The position numbers and the translations under genes are program-made. Source: Oscillospiraceae bacterium (GTDB lineage: Bacteria > Bacillota > Clostridia > Oscillospirales > Ruminococcaceae). Taken from it: a stretch of DNA of 37,432 bases. The notes under the pieces are model-generated. The model saw nothing but the letters and a program-made list of their open reading frames with translations. It did no database searches and was not told the DNA's origin. Below, in pieces: positions 1-7,449 of the stretch. The first letter of the stretch is position 1. Every line of letters begins with the position of its first letter. The stretch spans positions 1 to 37,432 of the forward strand of contig JAHHUD010000008.1 in assembly GCA_020024185.1 (NCBI GenBank). Reading direction: 5' to 3'.

Positions 1-21
1 TACCAATTGAACTATACCCCT
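1..21 (-). tRNA. tRNA 5' end, probably tRNA-Trp (truncated by window edge)
   Basis: Read on the minus strand from position 21, the bases form a 7-nt acceptor strand AGGGGTA, then TA, a GTTC D-stem arm and a D-loop with GGTA. The gene runs off the window before the anticodon. The AGGGG start with a GTTC D-stem resembles Firmicute tRNA-Trp, so Trp is my best guess, but the anticodon is not visible. A consensus promoter lies directly upstream. Confidence 0.65.
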
Positions 22-38
22 TTACAAGTTGCTATGCT

Positions 39-67
39 ATTATAATATAATATCGGCATATTGTCAA
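39..67 (-). promoter_or_regulatory. Consensus promoter of the tRNA
   Basis: On the minus strand a perfect -35 TTGACA (62-67) and a perfect -10 TATAAT (39-44) are separated by 17 bp. The -10 ends 17 nt before the tRNA 5' end, as expected for a tRNA primary transcript. Confidence 0.85.
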
Positions 68-97
68 TAGTTTTTTTAATATTTTTAAAGTTTTATC

Positions 98-127
98 CAA
101 AAAAAGAGTTATCATTAAATACCTCTT
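98..127 (-). terminator. Weak terminator after the small ORF
   Basis: On the minus strand AAGAGGTAT and ATAACTCTT form a 9-bp stem with one G.A mismatch and a 6-nt loop, followed by a run of T. It lies between the 36-residue ORF and the tRNA promoter. Confidence 0.5.
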
Positions 128-142
128 CCCTCTGTTAAAATA

Positions 143-253
143 TTATAAATTTTTCACTTTTTTCATAACAAATGCAGTTATAAACATTGTAATTATTCCT
201 ATTTCAAAATAAATTACAGAATAAAACATCATAGCACTTTTATCCATTTTCAT
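143..253 (-). CDS. 36-residue single-pass membrane protein, MetS-like small subunit candidate
   Basis: This short frame has an ATG at 251-253 and a TAA at 143-145, with a GGTGGTG ribosome binding site 7 nt upstream. The product starts MKMDKSAMMF, has a hydrophobic helix at about residues 7-30, and ends in a basic tail (KKVKNL). Known MetS-type partners of NSS transporters are similarly tiny, begin with a SAxxM-like patch and span the membrane once, and their genes sit directly downstream of the transporter. That is the position here. A terminator-like hairpin separates the two genes, and this ORF has its own candidate promoter. Its role as an NSS subunit is inferred from position and shape only, since 36 residues are too few for a sure homology call. 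Confidence 0.6.
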   Translation of the reverse strand: MKMDKSAMMFYSVIYFEIGIITMFITAFVMKKVKNL

Positions 254-277
254 AAATAAGCACCACCATTTTTTAAT

Positions 278-307
278 ATTATATCTTATATAAATATTAG
301 CTATCAA
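278..307 (-). promoter_or_regulatory. Candidate promoter of the small ORF
   Basis: On the minus strand TTGATA (302-307) and a perfect TATAAT (278-283) are separated by 18 bp. A start near 271 would give a very short leader before the GGTGGTG at 261-267. The promoter begins just past the hairpin that follows the NSS gene. Confidence 0.55.
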
Positions 308-342
308 ATTAAAAATCGGCATTTAATTCAAACACCGATTTT
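306..342 (-). terminator. Terminator or attenuating hairpin after the NSS gene
   Basis: On the minus strand AAAATCGG pairs with CCGATTTT around a 15-nt loop, followed by TTTTTAATTT. It lies 14 nt beyond the NSS stop codon and upstream of the small ORF. Confidence 0.7.
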
Positions 343-355
343 ATAAAACATATTT

Positions 356-1699
356 TTAAATCATACTTGTTATAGACATAATCATAACAGCTAATATTAG
401 AATTGGTGCGATAAATTTTATAGTAAAACTAAAATATTTTTTACCCATAAATCTAAATTTACCGTTCTGTTCCATTTCATCTATAACCATTTTTGGTTTT
501 AAAACCCAACCTATTAAAATACTAATAGCTAATGCTCCAAATGTCATTAGAACATATTCACCTATAAAATCATAAAAGTCAAGAAATCCCATTCCCAAAA
601 CTTTAACATCGCCAAGAACACCAAAACTAAGTGCAACCGGTGTACCCCAAAGTGTAATTATTGCTGCAATTATCGGAATAATAACTTTTCTTTTTAGTTT
701 AAAATGTTCCATAAAGAAACTGCTTGCAATTTCAAGTAACGCAATTGAGCTTGATAACGCCGCAAATAAAATAAGGACAAAAAACATAAATCCGAAAACA
801 TTGCCCATATACATTTGATTAAATATAGCTGGCAAAGTTATAAACATAAGGCTTGGCCCTTGTGTTGGCTCAAGTCCAAGTGCAAATACAGCCGGAAAAA
901 TTGCAAGACCAGCAAGAATTGCCGCAACTGTATCCAAAAGTGGCACTATAATTGCACTACTTTGAATATTATCATCATTAGATAAATATGAACCATAAGT
1001 AATCATTGCCCCAATTCCTAATGACAATGAGAAAAACATTTGAGATAAAGCCATTCCCAGTGTTGACGGTGTAAGTTTAGAGAAATCTGGTTTAAATAAA
1101 AATTCAATCCCTTTTGATGCTCCAGGAAGTGTTAAAGAGCGAACAATAATCAAAATTAAAAATAAAAATAGAATTGGCATCATAATTTTTGACGCTTTTT
1201 CGATACCATTTTCAACTCCCCCAATTACTATAAATACAGTTAAAACCATAAATATAATAAAAAATATCAACGCTGATGCCCCATTTGATACAAAATCATT
1301 AAAGTATTGCTGTGGCTGTGGAATTGTATTTGTTGATGAAAATAAATTAATGCCGTATTTAACAGCATAATTTACAACCCAACCTCCAAGAACACCATAA
1401 AATGCTAAAATAAAAAATGCTGCTATTGTACCTGCAACTCCTGCAATTGTAAATCTTTTATCAAATTTTCTATATGCATCAATTTGATTAACTCTTGCTT
1501 TTCTCCCTATTGCAAATTCACATAGCATAATTGGAAAACCAACAAGACCAACAAATATGAGATATACAAGTATAAATGCAAATCCACCACCCATACCTGC
1601 TTTATACGGAAATCCCCAAAGATTTCCAAGACCAATGGCTGAGCCTATAGATGCCATTATAAAGCCAAATTTACTGGTAAATTGTCCTCTTTTTTCCAT
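356..1699 (-). CDS. Sodium-dependent NSS-family (SNF) transporter
   Basis: The 447-residue integral membrane protein belongs to the neurotransmitter:sodium symporter family, which imports amino acids or related compounds with Na+ in bacteria. The first helix carries the family signature GSAIGLGNLWGFPY (residues 19-32), including the unwound Gly-Asn region that binds Na+ and substrate in LeuT. The length fits the common bacterial 11-helix form. The substrate cannot be told from sequence. I chose the ATG at 1697-1699 because GGGGGA lies 6 nt upstream and family members start shortly before the first helix; an in-frame ATG at 1765 would add 22 residues without support. The small membrane ORF at 143-253 follows it and may be a subunit. 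Confidence 0.93.
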   Translation of the reverse strand: MEKRGQFTSKFGFIMASIGSAIGLGNLWGFPYKAGMGGGFAFILVYLIFVGLVGFPIMLCEFAIGRKARVNQIDAYRKFDKRFTIAGVAGTIAAFFILAFYGVLGGWVVNYAVKYGINLFSSTNTIPQPQQYFNDFVSNGASALIFFIIFMVLTVFIVIGGVENGIEKASKIMMPILFLFLILIIVRSLTLPGASKGIEFLFKPDFSKLTPSTLGMALSQMFFSLSLGIGAMITYGSYLSNDDNIQSSAIIVPLLDTVAAILAGLAIFPAVFALGLEPTQGPSLMFITLPAIFNQMYMGNVFGFMFFVLILFAALSSSIALLEIASSFFMEHFKLKRKVIIPIIAAIITLWGTPVALSFGVLGDVKVLGMGFLDFYDFIGEYVLMTFGALAISILIGWVLKPKMVIDEMEQNGKFRFMGKKYFSFTIKFIAPILILAVMIMSITSMI

Positions 1700-1750
1700 A
1701 ATATTCCCCCATTTACAGACCTTTACCATATCTGTATTTATATAATTTCT

Positions 1751-1778
1751 TATATAAAATACCATACATTAAATTCAA
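1751..1778 (-). promoter_or_regulatory. Possible NSS gene promoter
   Basis: On the minus strand TTGAAT (1773-1778) and TATATA (1751-1756) are 16 bp apart, just downstream of the pepV terminator. AT-rich background makes this tentative. Confidence 0.35.
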
Positions 1779-1803
1779 TTTCAACAAAAATTTATACAGA
1801 TAA

Positions 1804-1840
1804 AAAAGCACCTGTTATCATTAAAGTAACAAGTGCTTTT
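1804..1840 (-). terminator. Terminator of the dipeptidase gene
   Basis: AAAAGCAC...TGTTA pairs with TAACA...GTGCTTTT around a short loop. On the minus strand the hairpin is followed by a T-rich stretch. Confidence 0.8.
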
Positions 1841-1858
1841 ATCACATAAAATTAAATT

Positions 1859-3265
1859 TTAAAATTCAATTTCCATAAGTTTTGCCGTTGCCATAATAAG
1901 AATTTCCAAAGCTTTCATAAAGCCTTCAATAGAATATCCTTCTTCAGCACCATGAACCGGACCAATAAAGTCTGGGAAAAAGTCTGTTTCACTCATACAT
2001 GGTTCAATGCCAAAAGCTGCTGCTGATGGGAATTGTCTTGCGTATGTGCCACCGCCGATTGTATAAGGCTGTTCATTTTTACCTGTTGCATCGTTATATG
2101 CTTTAAGCAATGCTTGTATTGGTGCAGAGTCTTTATCCACATAGAATGGAGCAACTGCGTGGAAGTCATCAATTGTTCCGCCAACTTCAACAAGTTTTTC
2201 TGTAAGCTGTTTTTCAATAATTTCTCCAGATGTTGATGTTGGAAATCTCACATTAATGTTTTGTACAAATTTTCCATCACAAATTTTCATCATACCACCA
2301 ATGCATGTAAGTGGTTCAAAAATTCCGTCATCAGAATCAATTCCAAGACCTTTACCATCATTTGTTGCATTAAGTTTTTTAAGAAGTTCAAAATATGGTT
2401 TTTCTTCTTCTGCAAGTAAATCATTATCAATACAGTAATTTACAAGCATGCCAATTGCATTTCTTGTGCCTTCTGGCATTGCTGCGTGTCCGCCAATACC
2501 AAATGCTTTAAGTGTTGCAATATCACCATCTACACTTATTTCAATATTTTCTGCTTTTGGTAATTGTTTTCCATTATGTTTTACAGAAATTGTTGCACGG
2601 TCTGGAATAACATTTGAAGCAACACCAGCTGTAAATTCAACAACATTTCCATTTTCAATTTTTTTGCTTACAAGGTTGCAAGATGCTTGACCTTTTTCAC
2701 CACAACAAACCGGAAAGTTTGCATCTGGTGTAAATGCAAATACCGGTGCTGGATAATTTTTAAGATAATATTGCAAATCTCTCATGCCTGTTTCTTCTTC
2801 ACAGCCAAACAAAGCTCTGAGTGTATATGGAAGTTTTGGATAGTTATCTTTAAAGAATTTAAGCAAGTACATTGTAAGAACTGCTGGGCCTTTATCATCA
2901 CATACACCACGACCAATAAGCCAACCTTCAACTTCTCTTACAATAAATGGGTCTGCTTTCCAGCCGTTACCTTCTGGAACAACATCAAGGTGAGCTATTG
3001 TAGCAATATATTTATCACTTTCACCTTTAACCTGAGCCCAGCCCATATAGCCTTCACAGTCGTATGTTTCAAGCCCAAGTCTTTCTGACATTTCAAAAGC
3101 CAAATCAAGAGCATCTCTGCTTGCTTGTCCAAAAGGAGCTTTTTCTCCTGCTGGTTCTCCCAATAAGCTTTTTATAGCACAAAGCTTTTTAATATCTTCA
3201 ACGATATTTCTTTCATTATCCTTTACAAATTTTAACACTTGTGTTTTAAGGTTTTGTTCTGTCAT
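1859..3265 (-). CDS. pepV: PepV-type M20 metallodipeptidase
   Basis: The 468-residue enzyme is a cytoplasmic di-zinc peptidase of the M20 family that hydrolyses dipeptides from imported peptides. Metal and catalytic motifs are in order: HLDVVPEG (His92, Asp94), GRGVCDDKGP (118-127, metal-bridging Asp), GCEEETGM (154-161, general-base Glu and metal Glu) and a C-terminal His in HGAEEGYS (about 438). The middle third, with GIGGHAAMPEG, is the lid domain. Length and motifs match Lactobacillus PepV rather than the shorter PepT or DapE. The start has AAGGAGAAG just upstream. It is a single gene divergent from the NusG_II gene. Confidence in the family is high; dipeptide preference is inferred. Confidence 0.92.
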   Translation of the reverse strand: MTEQNLKTQVLKFVKDNERNIVEDIKKLCAIKSLLGEPAGEKAPFGQASRDALDLAFEMSERLGLETYDCEGYMGWAQVKGESDKYIATIAHLDVVPEGNGWKADPFIVREVEGWLIGRGVCDDKGPAVLTMYLLKFFKDNYPKLPYTLRALFGCEEETGMRDLQYYLKNYPAPVFAFTPDANFPVCCGEKGQASCNLVSKKIENGNVVEFTAGVASNVIPDRATISVKHNGKQLPKAENIEISVDGDIATLKAFGIGGHAAMPEGTRNAIGMLVNYCIDNDLLAEEEKPYFELLKKLNATNDGKGLGIDSDDGIFEPLTCIGGMMKICDGKFVQNINVRFPTSTSGEIIEKQLTEKLVEVGGTIDDFHAVAPFYVDKDSAPIQALLKAYNDATGKNEQPYTIGGGTYARQFPSAAAFGIEPCMSETDFFPDFIGPVHGAEEGYSIEGFMKALEILIMATAKLMEIEF

Positions 3266-3317
3266 ATTCTTCTCCTTAAAATTTTATTGATTTTAACACG
3301 ATAAAACGTCACATAAT

Positions 3318-3346
3318 ATTATATACAAATACGTCCACAATTACAA
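3318..3346 (-). promoter_or_regulatory. Dipeptidase gene promoter
   Basis: On the minus strand TTGTAA (3341-3346) and a perfect TATAAT (3318-3323) are 17 bp apart, upstream of the pepV start at 3265. Confidence 0.6.
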
Positions 3347-3356
3347 CACAAAACAT

Positions 3357-3385
3357 TTGTAATATATTTTTGATTATGTTATTAT
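3357..3385 (+). promoter_or_regulatory. Promoter of the NusG_II-pdaA pair
   Basis: TTGTAA (3357-3362) and TATTAT (3380-3385) are 17 bp apart. The same TTGTAA -35 hexamer occurs in the divergent pepV promoter. Confidence 0.5.
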
Positions 3386-3418
3386 ACTATTGCTAATTAT
3401 AAATTATAAGGAGACTTT

Positions 3419-3772
3419 ATGAAAAAAATATTTAATATTAACACTATACTTATTGCTATTTTAGTATTATGTTCTGTTGCTGGATTGTGGTATGTAAACG
3501 CAAATAAAAGTGTCGGTGCAAAAGCTATTGTAGATATTTTACATAATGGAAAAGCGGAAAGAATGGAAATTGACCTTTCTGTTGATGAAACTTATCATAT
3601 ACAAGCCAATTTACCTGTTACTCTTGTAGTAAAGGACGGAAAAATATCATTCCAAAAAAGCCAGTGTCCTGATAAACTTTGTGAAGGATTTGGCTGGATA
3701 AGTTATGATAGTGATATTGCGTCTTGTTTACCTGCTGGAGTTATCGTTACCATTGATTCTCCTGAAAAATAA
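3419..3772 (+). CDS. Membrane-anchored NusG domain II protein
   Basis: The 117-residue protein has one N-terminal hydrophobic helix (about residues 8-26) and then a small beta domain. The domain shows the NusG_II (DUF1312) signature SQCPDKLCEGFGWIS, followed by ASCLPAGVIVTI; the CPDKLC pair and later Cys are typical. In other Firmicutes such proteins often lie near ApbE or Rnf-type genes, and their function is not established; despite the name they are not transcription factors. Here it is followed after 26 bp by the polysaccharide deacetylase and probably shares its transcript. AAGGAGA precedes the ATG. Domain identity is confident, role unknown. Confidence 0.85.
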   Translation: MKKIFNINTILIAILVLCSVAGLWYVNANKSVGAKAIVDILHNGKAERMEIDLSVDETYHIQANLPVTLVVKDGKISFQKSQCPDKLCEGFGWISYDSDIASCLPAGVIVTIDSPEK

Positions 3773-3798
3773 ATTTTTATAATATTGAGGTAATCACT

Positions 3799-4734
3799 AT
3801 GAAAAACTTAAAATTTATTGTTATTTCATTGTTATGCTTTGCAATAATTTTATCTGCCGTGTTTGCTATAAAAAATTCTTCATCAAGACAATATGATAAT
3901 CAGATTTCTTCAAATACGGACAGGCTTTCTCAAAGTATCAGCACAGATGATTCTTCTTCAATAAATTCTAATATTTCAAGTGATATTACTTCCGAAAGTG
4001 AAATTATCTCTCAAAATAATGAAACTGTTTCTTCTCCATCTGTTAACACAAATGGTAAAATTTTAAGTAAAGAAAAAGTTATCTGGGGCCCTGGTACTAT
4101 TTATAATGACAATAATCAGCCTACAGCATGTGTTTCTTTACAAGAAAAATATGGCGACCTTGGTGCTATATTTTTAAACAATGACAAAAAAATTTATTTA
4201 ACATTTGACCTCGGTTATGAGGCAGGCTTTACAAACGATATTCTTGATGTATTAAAAGAAAGCAATGCAAAAGCTACATTTTTCTTAACTGGAAGCTATG
4301 CAAATAAAAACGAAGAAATTATACAAAGAATAATAAACGAAGGTCATACAGTAGGAAATCACAGTTTTTCTCATCCGGATATGACAACTATTTCTGATGA
4401 AGAGTGTAAAGAAGAAATAATGAAAGTTCATAATATAATTAAAGATAAATATAATTATGAAAGCTATCTTTTCCGTTTTCCTGCCGGTGATTTTAGTGAA
4501 CATGCTCTTGCAATTGCAGCTGATTGTGGGTATCAAAGTATTTTCTGGTCTTTTGCTTATAATGACTGGGATAATTCAAAACAACCTGATGTTAAATCTG
4601 CTCTCACTAAAGTGACAGACAGACTTCATCCAGGTGCAGTATATCTTTTGCACCCAATGGAAACAAACAGCAAAATTTTATCTGATTTTATAAAAACTGC
4701 ACGAAGCAAAGGTTATGAAATCGGAGTGCTATAA
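3799..4734 (+). CDS. PdaA-like polysaccharide (peptidoglycan) deacetylase
   Basis: The 311-residue protein has an N-terminal membrane helix (about 7-24), a Ser/Asn-rich linker (25-90) and a NodB-type deacetylase domain. Catalytic motifs are TFDLGYEAG (135-143), NHSFSHPDM (187-195, metal His pair), RFPAGDFSE (226-234), a Trp at 250 and LLHP (283-286). The layout follows B. subtilis PdaA (TFDNGYE, NHSWHHP, W in FWS), which deacetylates N-acetylmuramic acid to form the muramic delta-lactam of spore cortex. The order here suggests the same reaction and a spore-forming ancestry; a vegetative wall role is also possible. GAGG precedes the ATG, and a strong terminator follows. Confidence 0.88.
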   Translation: MKNLKFIVISLLCFAIILSAVFAIKNSSSRQYDNQISSNTDRLSQSISTDDSSSINSNISSDITSESEIISQNNETVSSPSVNTNGKILSKEKVIWGPGTIYNDNNQPTACVSLQEKYGDLGAIFLNNDKKIYLTFDLGYEAGFTNDILDVLKESNAKATFFLTGSYANKNEEIIQRIINEGHTVGNHSFSHPDMTTISDEECKEEIMKVHNIIKDKYNYESYLFRFPAGDFSEHALAIAADCGYQSIFWSFAYNDWDNSKQPDVKSALTKVTDRLHPGAVYLLHPMETNSKILSDFIKTARSKGYEIGVL

Positions 4735-4754
4735 AATTAAATAACTTTAAAACA

Positions 4755-4788
4755 AAAACTGCTTCTATAATAACGTAGAAGCAGTTTT
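4755..4788. terminator. Bidirectional terminator
   Basis: AAAACTGCTTCTA pairs with TAGAAGCAGTTTT across an 8-nt loop, with T-rich tracts on both strands. It separates the deacetylase from the convergent reductase gene. Confidence 0.85.
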
Positions 4789-4845
4789 ATTTTAATTATT
4801 TTTATTGTTTTATCTCATTGTCAATAAGATATTATTTTTAATTGT

Positions 4846-5562
4846 TTACAAAGAAAAACCGCCGTCAACAGTGATGATTTGACCTGTTACAAAACTTGCT
4901 TTATCGCTTAAAATAAAGTCGACCATGTTTGCCACATCTTCTGTTGCACCTATTCTGCCAAGTGGAGTTTCTTCTTCAAGATTTTTTATATCTTCTTCTG
5001 AAAAACAATTCAACATATCTGTTTTTATAACTCCGGGACAAATTGCGTTCACCCTTATTCCACTTGGAGCAAGTTCTTGCGCCAATGCTTTTGTAAAAGC
5101 ATTTATACCACCTTTACTTGCAGAATATACTGCTTCACAACTTGCGCCGTTATTTCCCCAAATTGATGATATATTTATAATATTACCACTATGCTGTCTA
5201 ACCATTATTTCAGCACTTTTTTGGCAAACATATATAGTACCGTTAAGATTTATAGATAATAAATTTATAATCTGTTGCTCTGTCATATCTTGCAAAAGAC
5301 CAACATAAGAAACACCTGCACAGTTTATTGTTGCGTCAAGTTTACCGTAATTATTTATTATATAATCAAAAACTTTTAATACATCTTCATAAACCGATAC
5401 ATTACATTTTATAAAATTTATCCCATATTGCTCTGTCATTGATGATAAATCACTATTTGAATTATTATATGTTCCAATGACAGTATATCCATTTTTACTT
5501 AATGTTATAGCAATTTGTCTGCCTATACCACGGCTTGCTCCTGTAACAAGAACTATTTTCAT
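4846..5562 (-). CDS. FabG-like short-chain dehydrogenase/reductase
   Basis: The 238-residue NAD(P)-dependent reductase of the classical SDR family has the cofactor motif TGASRGIG (7-14), NCAG (80-83), the catalytic Ser in NISSIWG, YSASK (146-150), and CPG followed by the C-terminal VTGQIITVDGG. This pattern is that of 3-oxoacyl-ACP reductases. With acpP two genes upstream, a fatty-acid step is plausible, but many SDRs of this shape act on sugars or other substrates. I start at the ATG 5560-5562, which has AGAGG 5 nt upstream and begins right at the Rossmann fold. A longer in-frame extension to 5709 overlaps proS and its terminator and is unlikely to be translated. Confidence 0.88.
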   Translation of the reverse strand: MKIVLVTGASRGIGRQIAITLSKNGYTVIGTYNNSNSDLSSMTEQYGINFIKCNVSVYEDVLKVFDYIINNYGKLDATINCAGVSYVGLLQDMTEQQIINLLSINLNGTIYVCQKSAEIMVRQHSGNIINISSIWGNNGASCEAVYSASKGGINAFTKALAQELAPSGIRVNAICPGVIKTDMLNCFSEEDIKNLEEETPLGRIGATEDVANMVDFILSDKASFVTGQIITVDGGFSL

Positions 5563-5578
5563 AAAAACCTCTTTAAAT

Positions 5579-5610
5579 AAAAGGCAAGGAAACAAAATCT
5601 CCTTGCCTTT
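5579..5610 (-). terminator. Terminator of proS
   Basis: AAAGGCAAGGA and TCCTTGCCTTT form an 11-bp stem with a short T-tract on the minus strand. The reductase ribosome binding site lies immediately beyond it, so that gene depends on readthrough or an unseen promoter. Confidence 0.7.
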
Positions 5611-5626
5611 ATATATTAATAAAATA

Positions 5627-7063
5627 TTAGTATGCTTTACCCCAAACAACAACTGTTTCTGTTTCTTTTCCACATACTGGGCAAACACCTTTTGTGCCTT
5701 GTTCTCCAAATGGCATACATCTAGAAGAAAGTCCTGCTTGGTCTTTCATCGCCTGTTCACATTCTGCACTGCCACACCAATGTGATTTAATAAAGCCGTC
5801 ATTTTTATCAGCTTGAGTAATGATTTCTTCCATTTTTTCAAGTTCAACTGTTCTTGTAACAAGATTTTCTTTTGCACGATTGTACAAGTCTTGTTCAAGT
5901 GATTTGTACAAGTTTGCAAGTTCTTCTTCAAGGTTATCAAGACTTACAAAAAGTTTTTCTCTAGTGTCACGACGAACAAGAACACATTGATTTTTTTCTA
6001 TATCTTTTGGTCCAATTTCAAGACGAACTGGAACACCTTTCATTTCATATTCGCTGAATTTCCAACCTGGTGAGTTTTCAGAATCATCAAGTTTAATTCT
6101 GTAAAGCTTTTCAAGTCTTTCTTTAAGTTCATTTGCTTTTTCAAGAACGCCTTCTTTGTGCTGAGCAACTGGAATAATAACGAGTTGATATGGAGCAACT
6201 GCTGGTGGTAATACAAGACCTTCGTCATCACCATGACACATGATAAGAGCACCAATAACTCTTGTAGACATACCCCAAGATGTTTGGAATGGATGTGAAA
6301 TACCATTATTTCTGTCTGCAAATGTGATATCAAATGCTTTTGTAAATCCATCACCAAAGTAATGGCTTGTACCACTTTGCAAAGCTTTACCATCATGCAT
6401 CATAGCTTCAACTGTGTATGTAGCTTCTGCACCTGCAAATTTTTCGCTTTCTGTTTTTTGACCTCTGATAACTGGAACCATAAGTTCTGTTTCAAGAAAA
6501 TCTGCGTATGTTTCAAGCTGTTGAAGTGTTTCTGCTTTTGCTTGTTCTGCTGTTTCATGAAGTGTATGACCTTCATTCCACCAGAATTCACGTCCACGAA
6601 GGAATGGTCTTGTTGTTTTTTCCCATCTTACAACACTGCACCATTGATTATAAAGGAATGGCAATTGACGGTAGCTTTGGAGAATATTTTTCCAATGGTC
6701 ACAGAATAAAACTTCACTTGTTGGACGTACACACATACGTTCTTCAAGTTTTTCTTTACCACCAAAGTCAATCCATGCAACTTCTGGTGCAAAACCTTCA
6801 ACGTGGTCTTTTTCTTTTTGCAAAAGACTTTCTGGAATAAGCAATGGAAGTGCCATATTCACATGTCCTGTTGCCTTAAAACGTCTATCAAGACATTTTT
6901 GAATGTTTTCCCATATAGCATAGCCATAAGGACGCACAAACATAAAACCTTTAACTGTTGAATAGTCTACAAGTTCAGCTTTAAGACAAATGTCTGTAAA
7001 CCATTGTGCAAAATCTTCATCACGGCTTGTAATGCTTTTAACTAATTTTTTATCGTTTGCCAT
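5627..7063 (-). CDS. proS: Prolyl-tRNA synthetase, type 3 (archaeal-like)
   Basis: The 478-residue class II synthetase charges tRNA-Pro. It is the short form found in archaea, eukaryotes and many Clostridia, without the editing insertion of the E. coli type. Visible features are CVRPTSEVLF, motif 2 around VVRWEKTTRPFLRGREFWW, the anticodon-binding domain (about 280-390), and a C-terminal zinc-type domain with CMPFGEQGTKGVCPVCG that ends in a conserved Tyr (VVVWGKAY). The start has AGAGAGGAA upstream. It lies between the acpP terminator and its own terminator, so it is probably transcribed from a promoter in or near the acpP end. No T-box leader was seen in the 61 bp upstream. Confidence 0.96.
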   Translation of the reverse strand: MANDKKLVKSITSRDEDFAQWFTDICLKAELVDYSTVKGFMFVRPYGYAIWENIQKCLDRRFKATGHVNMALPLLIPESLLQKEKDHVEGFAPEVAWIDFGGKEKLEERMCVRPTSEVLFCDHWKNILQSYRQLPFLYNQWCSVVRWEKTTRPFLRGREFWWNEGHTLHETAEQAKAETLQQLETYADFLETELMVPVIRGQKTESEKFAGAEATYTVEAMMHDGKALQSGTSHYFGDGFTKAFDITFADRNNGISHPFQTSWGMSTRVIGALIMCHGDDEGLVLPPAVAPYQLVIIPVAQHKEGVLEKANELKERLEKLYRIKLDDSENSPGWKFSEYEMKGVPVRLEIGPKDIEKNQCVLVRRDTREKLFVSLDNLEEELANLYKSLEQDLYNRAKENLVTRTVELEKMEEIITQADKNDGFIKSHWCGSAECEQAMKDQAGLSSRCMPFGEQGTKGVCPVCGKETETVVVWGKAY

Positions 7064-7081
7064 TATAATTCCTCTCTTAAC

Positions 7082-7117
7082 AAAAAATTTGCCCCTTATA
7101 AATAGTTAAGGGGCAAA
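7082..7117 (-). terminator. Terminator between acpP and proS
   Basis: On the minus strand TTTGCCCCTTA and TAAGGGGCAAA form an 11-bp GC-rich stem followed by TTTTTT. It starts 8 nt after the acpP stop. Confidence 0.85.
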
Positions 7118-7124
7118 AATAATA

Positions 7125-7352
7125 TTACATATTGTCTTCTATAAATTTTACAACATCGCCCACTGTTTTCAAGTTATCAATAGCGTCTTCGGGAACTTCT
7201 ATATTAAATTCATCTTCAATAGACATAACAATATCAACAAGGTCTATGCTGTCTGCGTCAAAATCGTCCATAAGATTTGAATCCATAGTAACAACTTCTT
7301 CTTCAAGTTCTAGCTGTTCACAGATGATTTCTCTCAATTTTTCAAAAACCAT
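7125..7352 (-). CDS. acpP: Acyl carrier protein
   Basis: The 75-residue acidic four-helix protein carries growing acyl chains on a 4'-phosphopantetheine arm attached to Ser35 in the motif DADSIDLVDIVM. The usual DSL is DSI here, a conservative change. The following helix has EDEFNIEVPEDA, typical of fatty-acid ACP. It stands alone rather than in a fab cluster, so it could be the primary ACP or an extra copy. AAGGAGA precedes the start, and its own promoter and terminator bracket it. Confidence 0.93.
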   Translation of the reverse strand: MVFEKLREIICEQLELEEEVVTMDSNLMDDFDADSIDLVDIVMSIEDEFNIEVPEDAIDNLKTVGDVVKFIEDNM

Positions 7353-7415
7353 AGTAATTCTCCTTATATTTATTTAAAGTGTAATATCACCTTTTATTTA
7401 ATATTTATCTATTCA

Positions 7416-7444
7416 TTTATAACTGTTTTTATACAAATTGTCAA
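7416..7444 (-). promoter_or_regulatory. acpP promoter
   Basis: On the minus strand a perfect TTGACA (7439-7444) and TATAAA (7416-7421) are 17 bp apart. The -35 lies 5 nt past the tsaD stop, so acpP is a separate strong transcription unit, with a leader of roughly 55 nt. Confidence 0.75.
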
Positions 7445-7449
7445 GTTAT

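Noticed and set aside
2033..3088. Plus-strand frames inside the dipeptidase gene
   Set aside because: They are antisense shadows, rich in Cys, Phe and Ile, with no ribosome binding sites or recognisable domains.
3419..3772. The NusG domain II gene as a transcription elongation factor
   Set aside because: It has an N-terminal membrane helix and only the domain II beta fold, without the NGN and KOW domains of NusG.
5579..5610. Dispersed repeat shared with 33975-34001 (AAAGGCAAGGA stem)
   Set aside because: Both are ordinary terminators; loops and flanks differ, so similar stems are probably chance or convergence.
4846..5709. N-terminal extension of the reductase to 5709
   Set aside because: The added 49 residues overlap proS and its terminator and have no ribosome binding site; a good site precedes the ATG at 5562.
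5627..7063. T-box leader for proS
   Set aside because: Only 61 bp separate it from acpP and they hold a terminator; no T-box sequence or specifier stem is visible.
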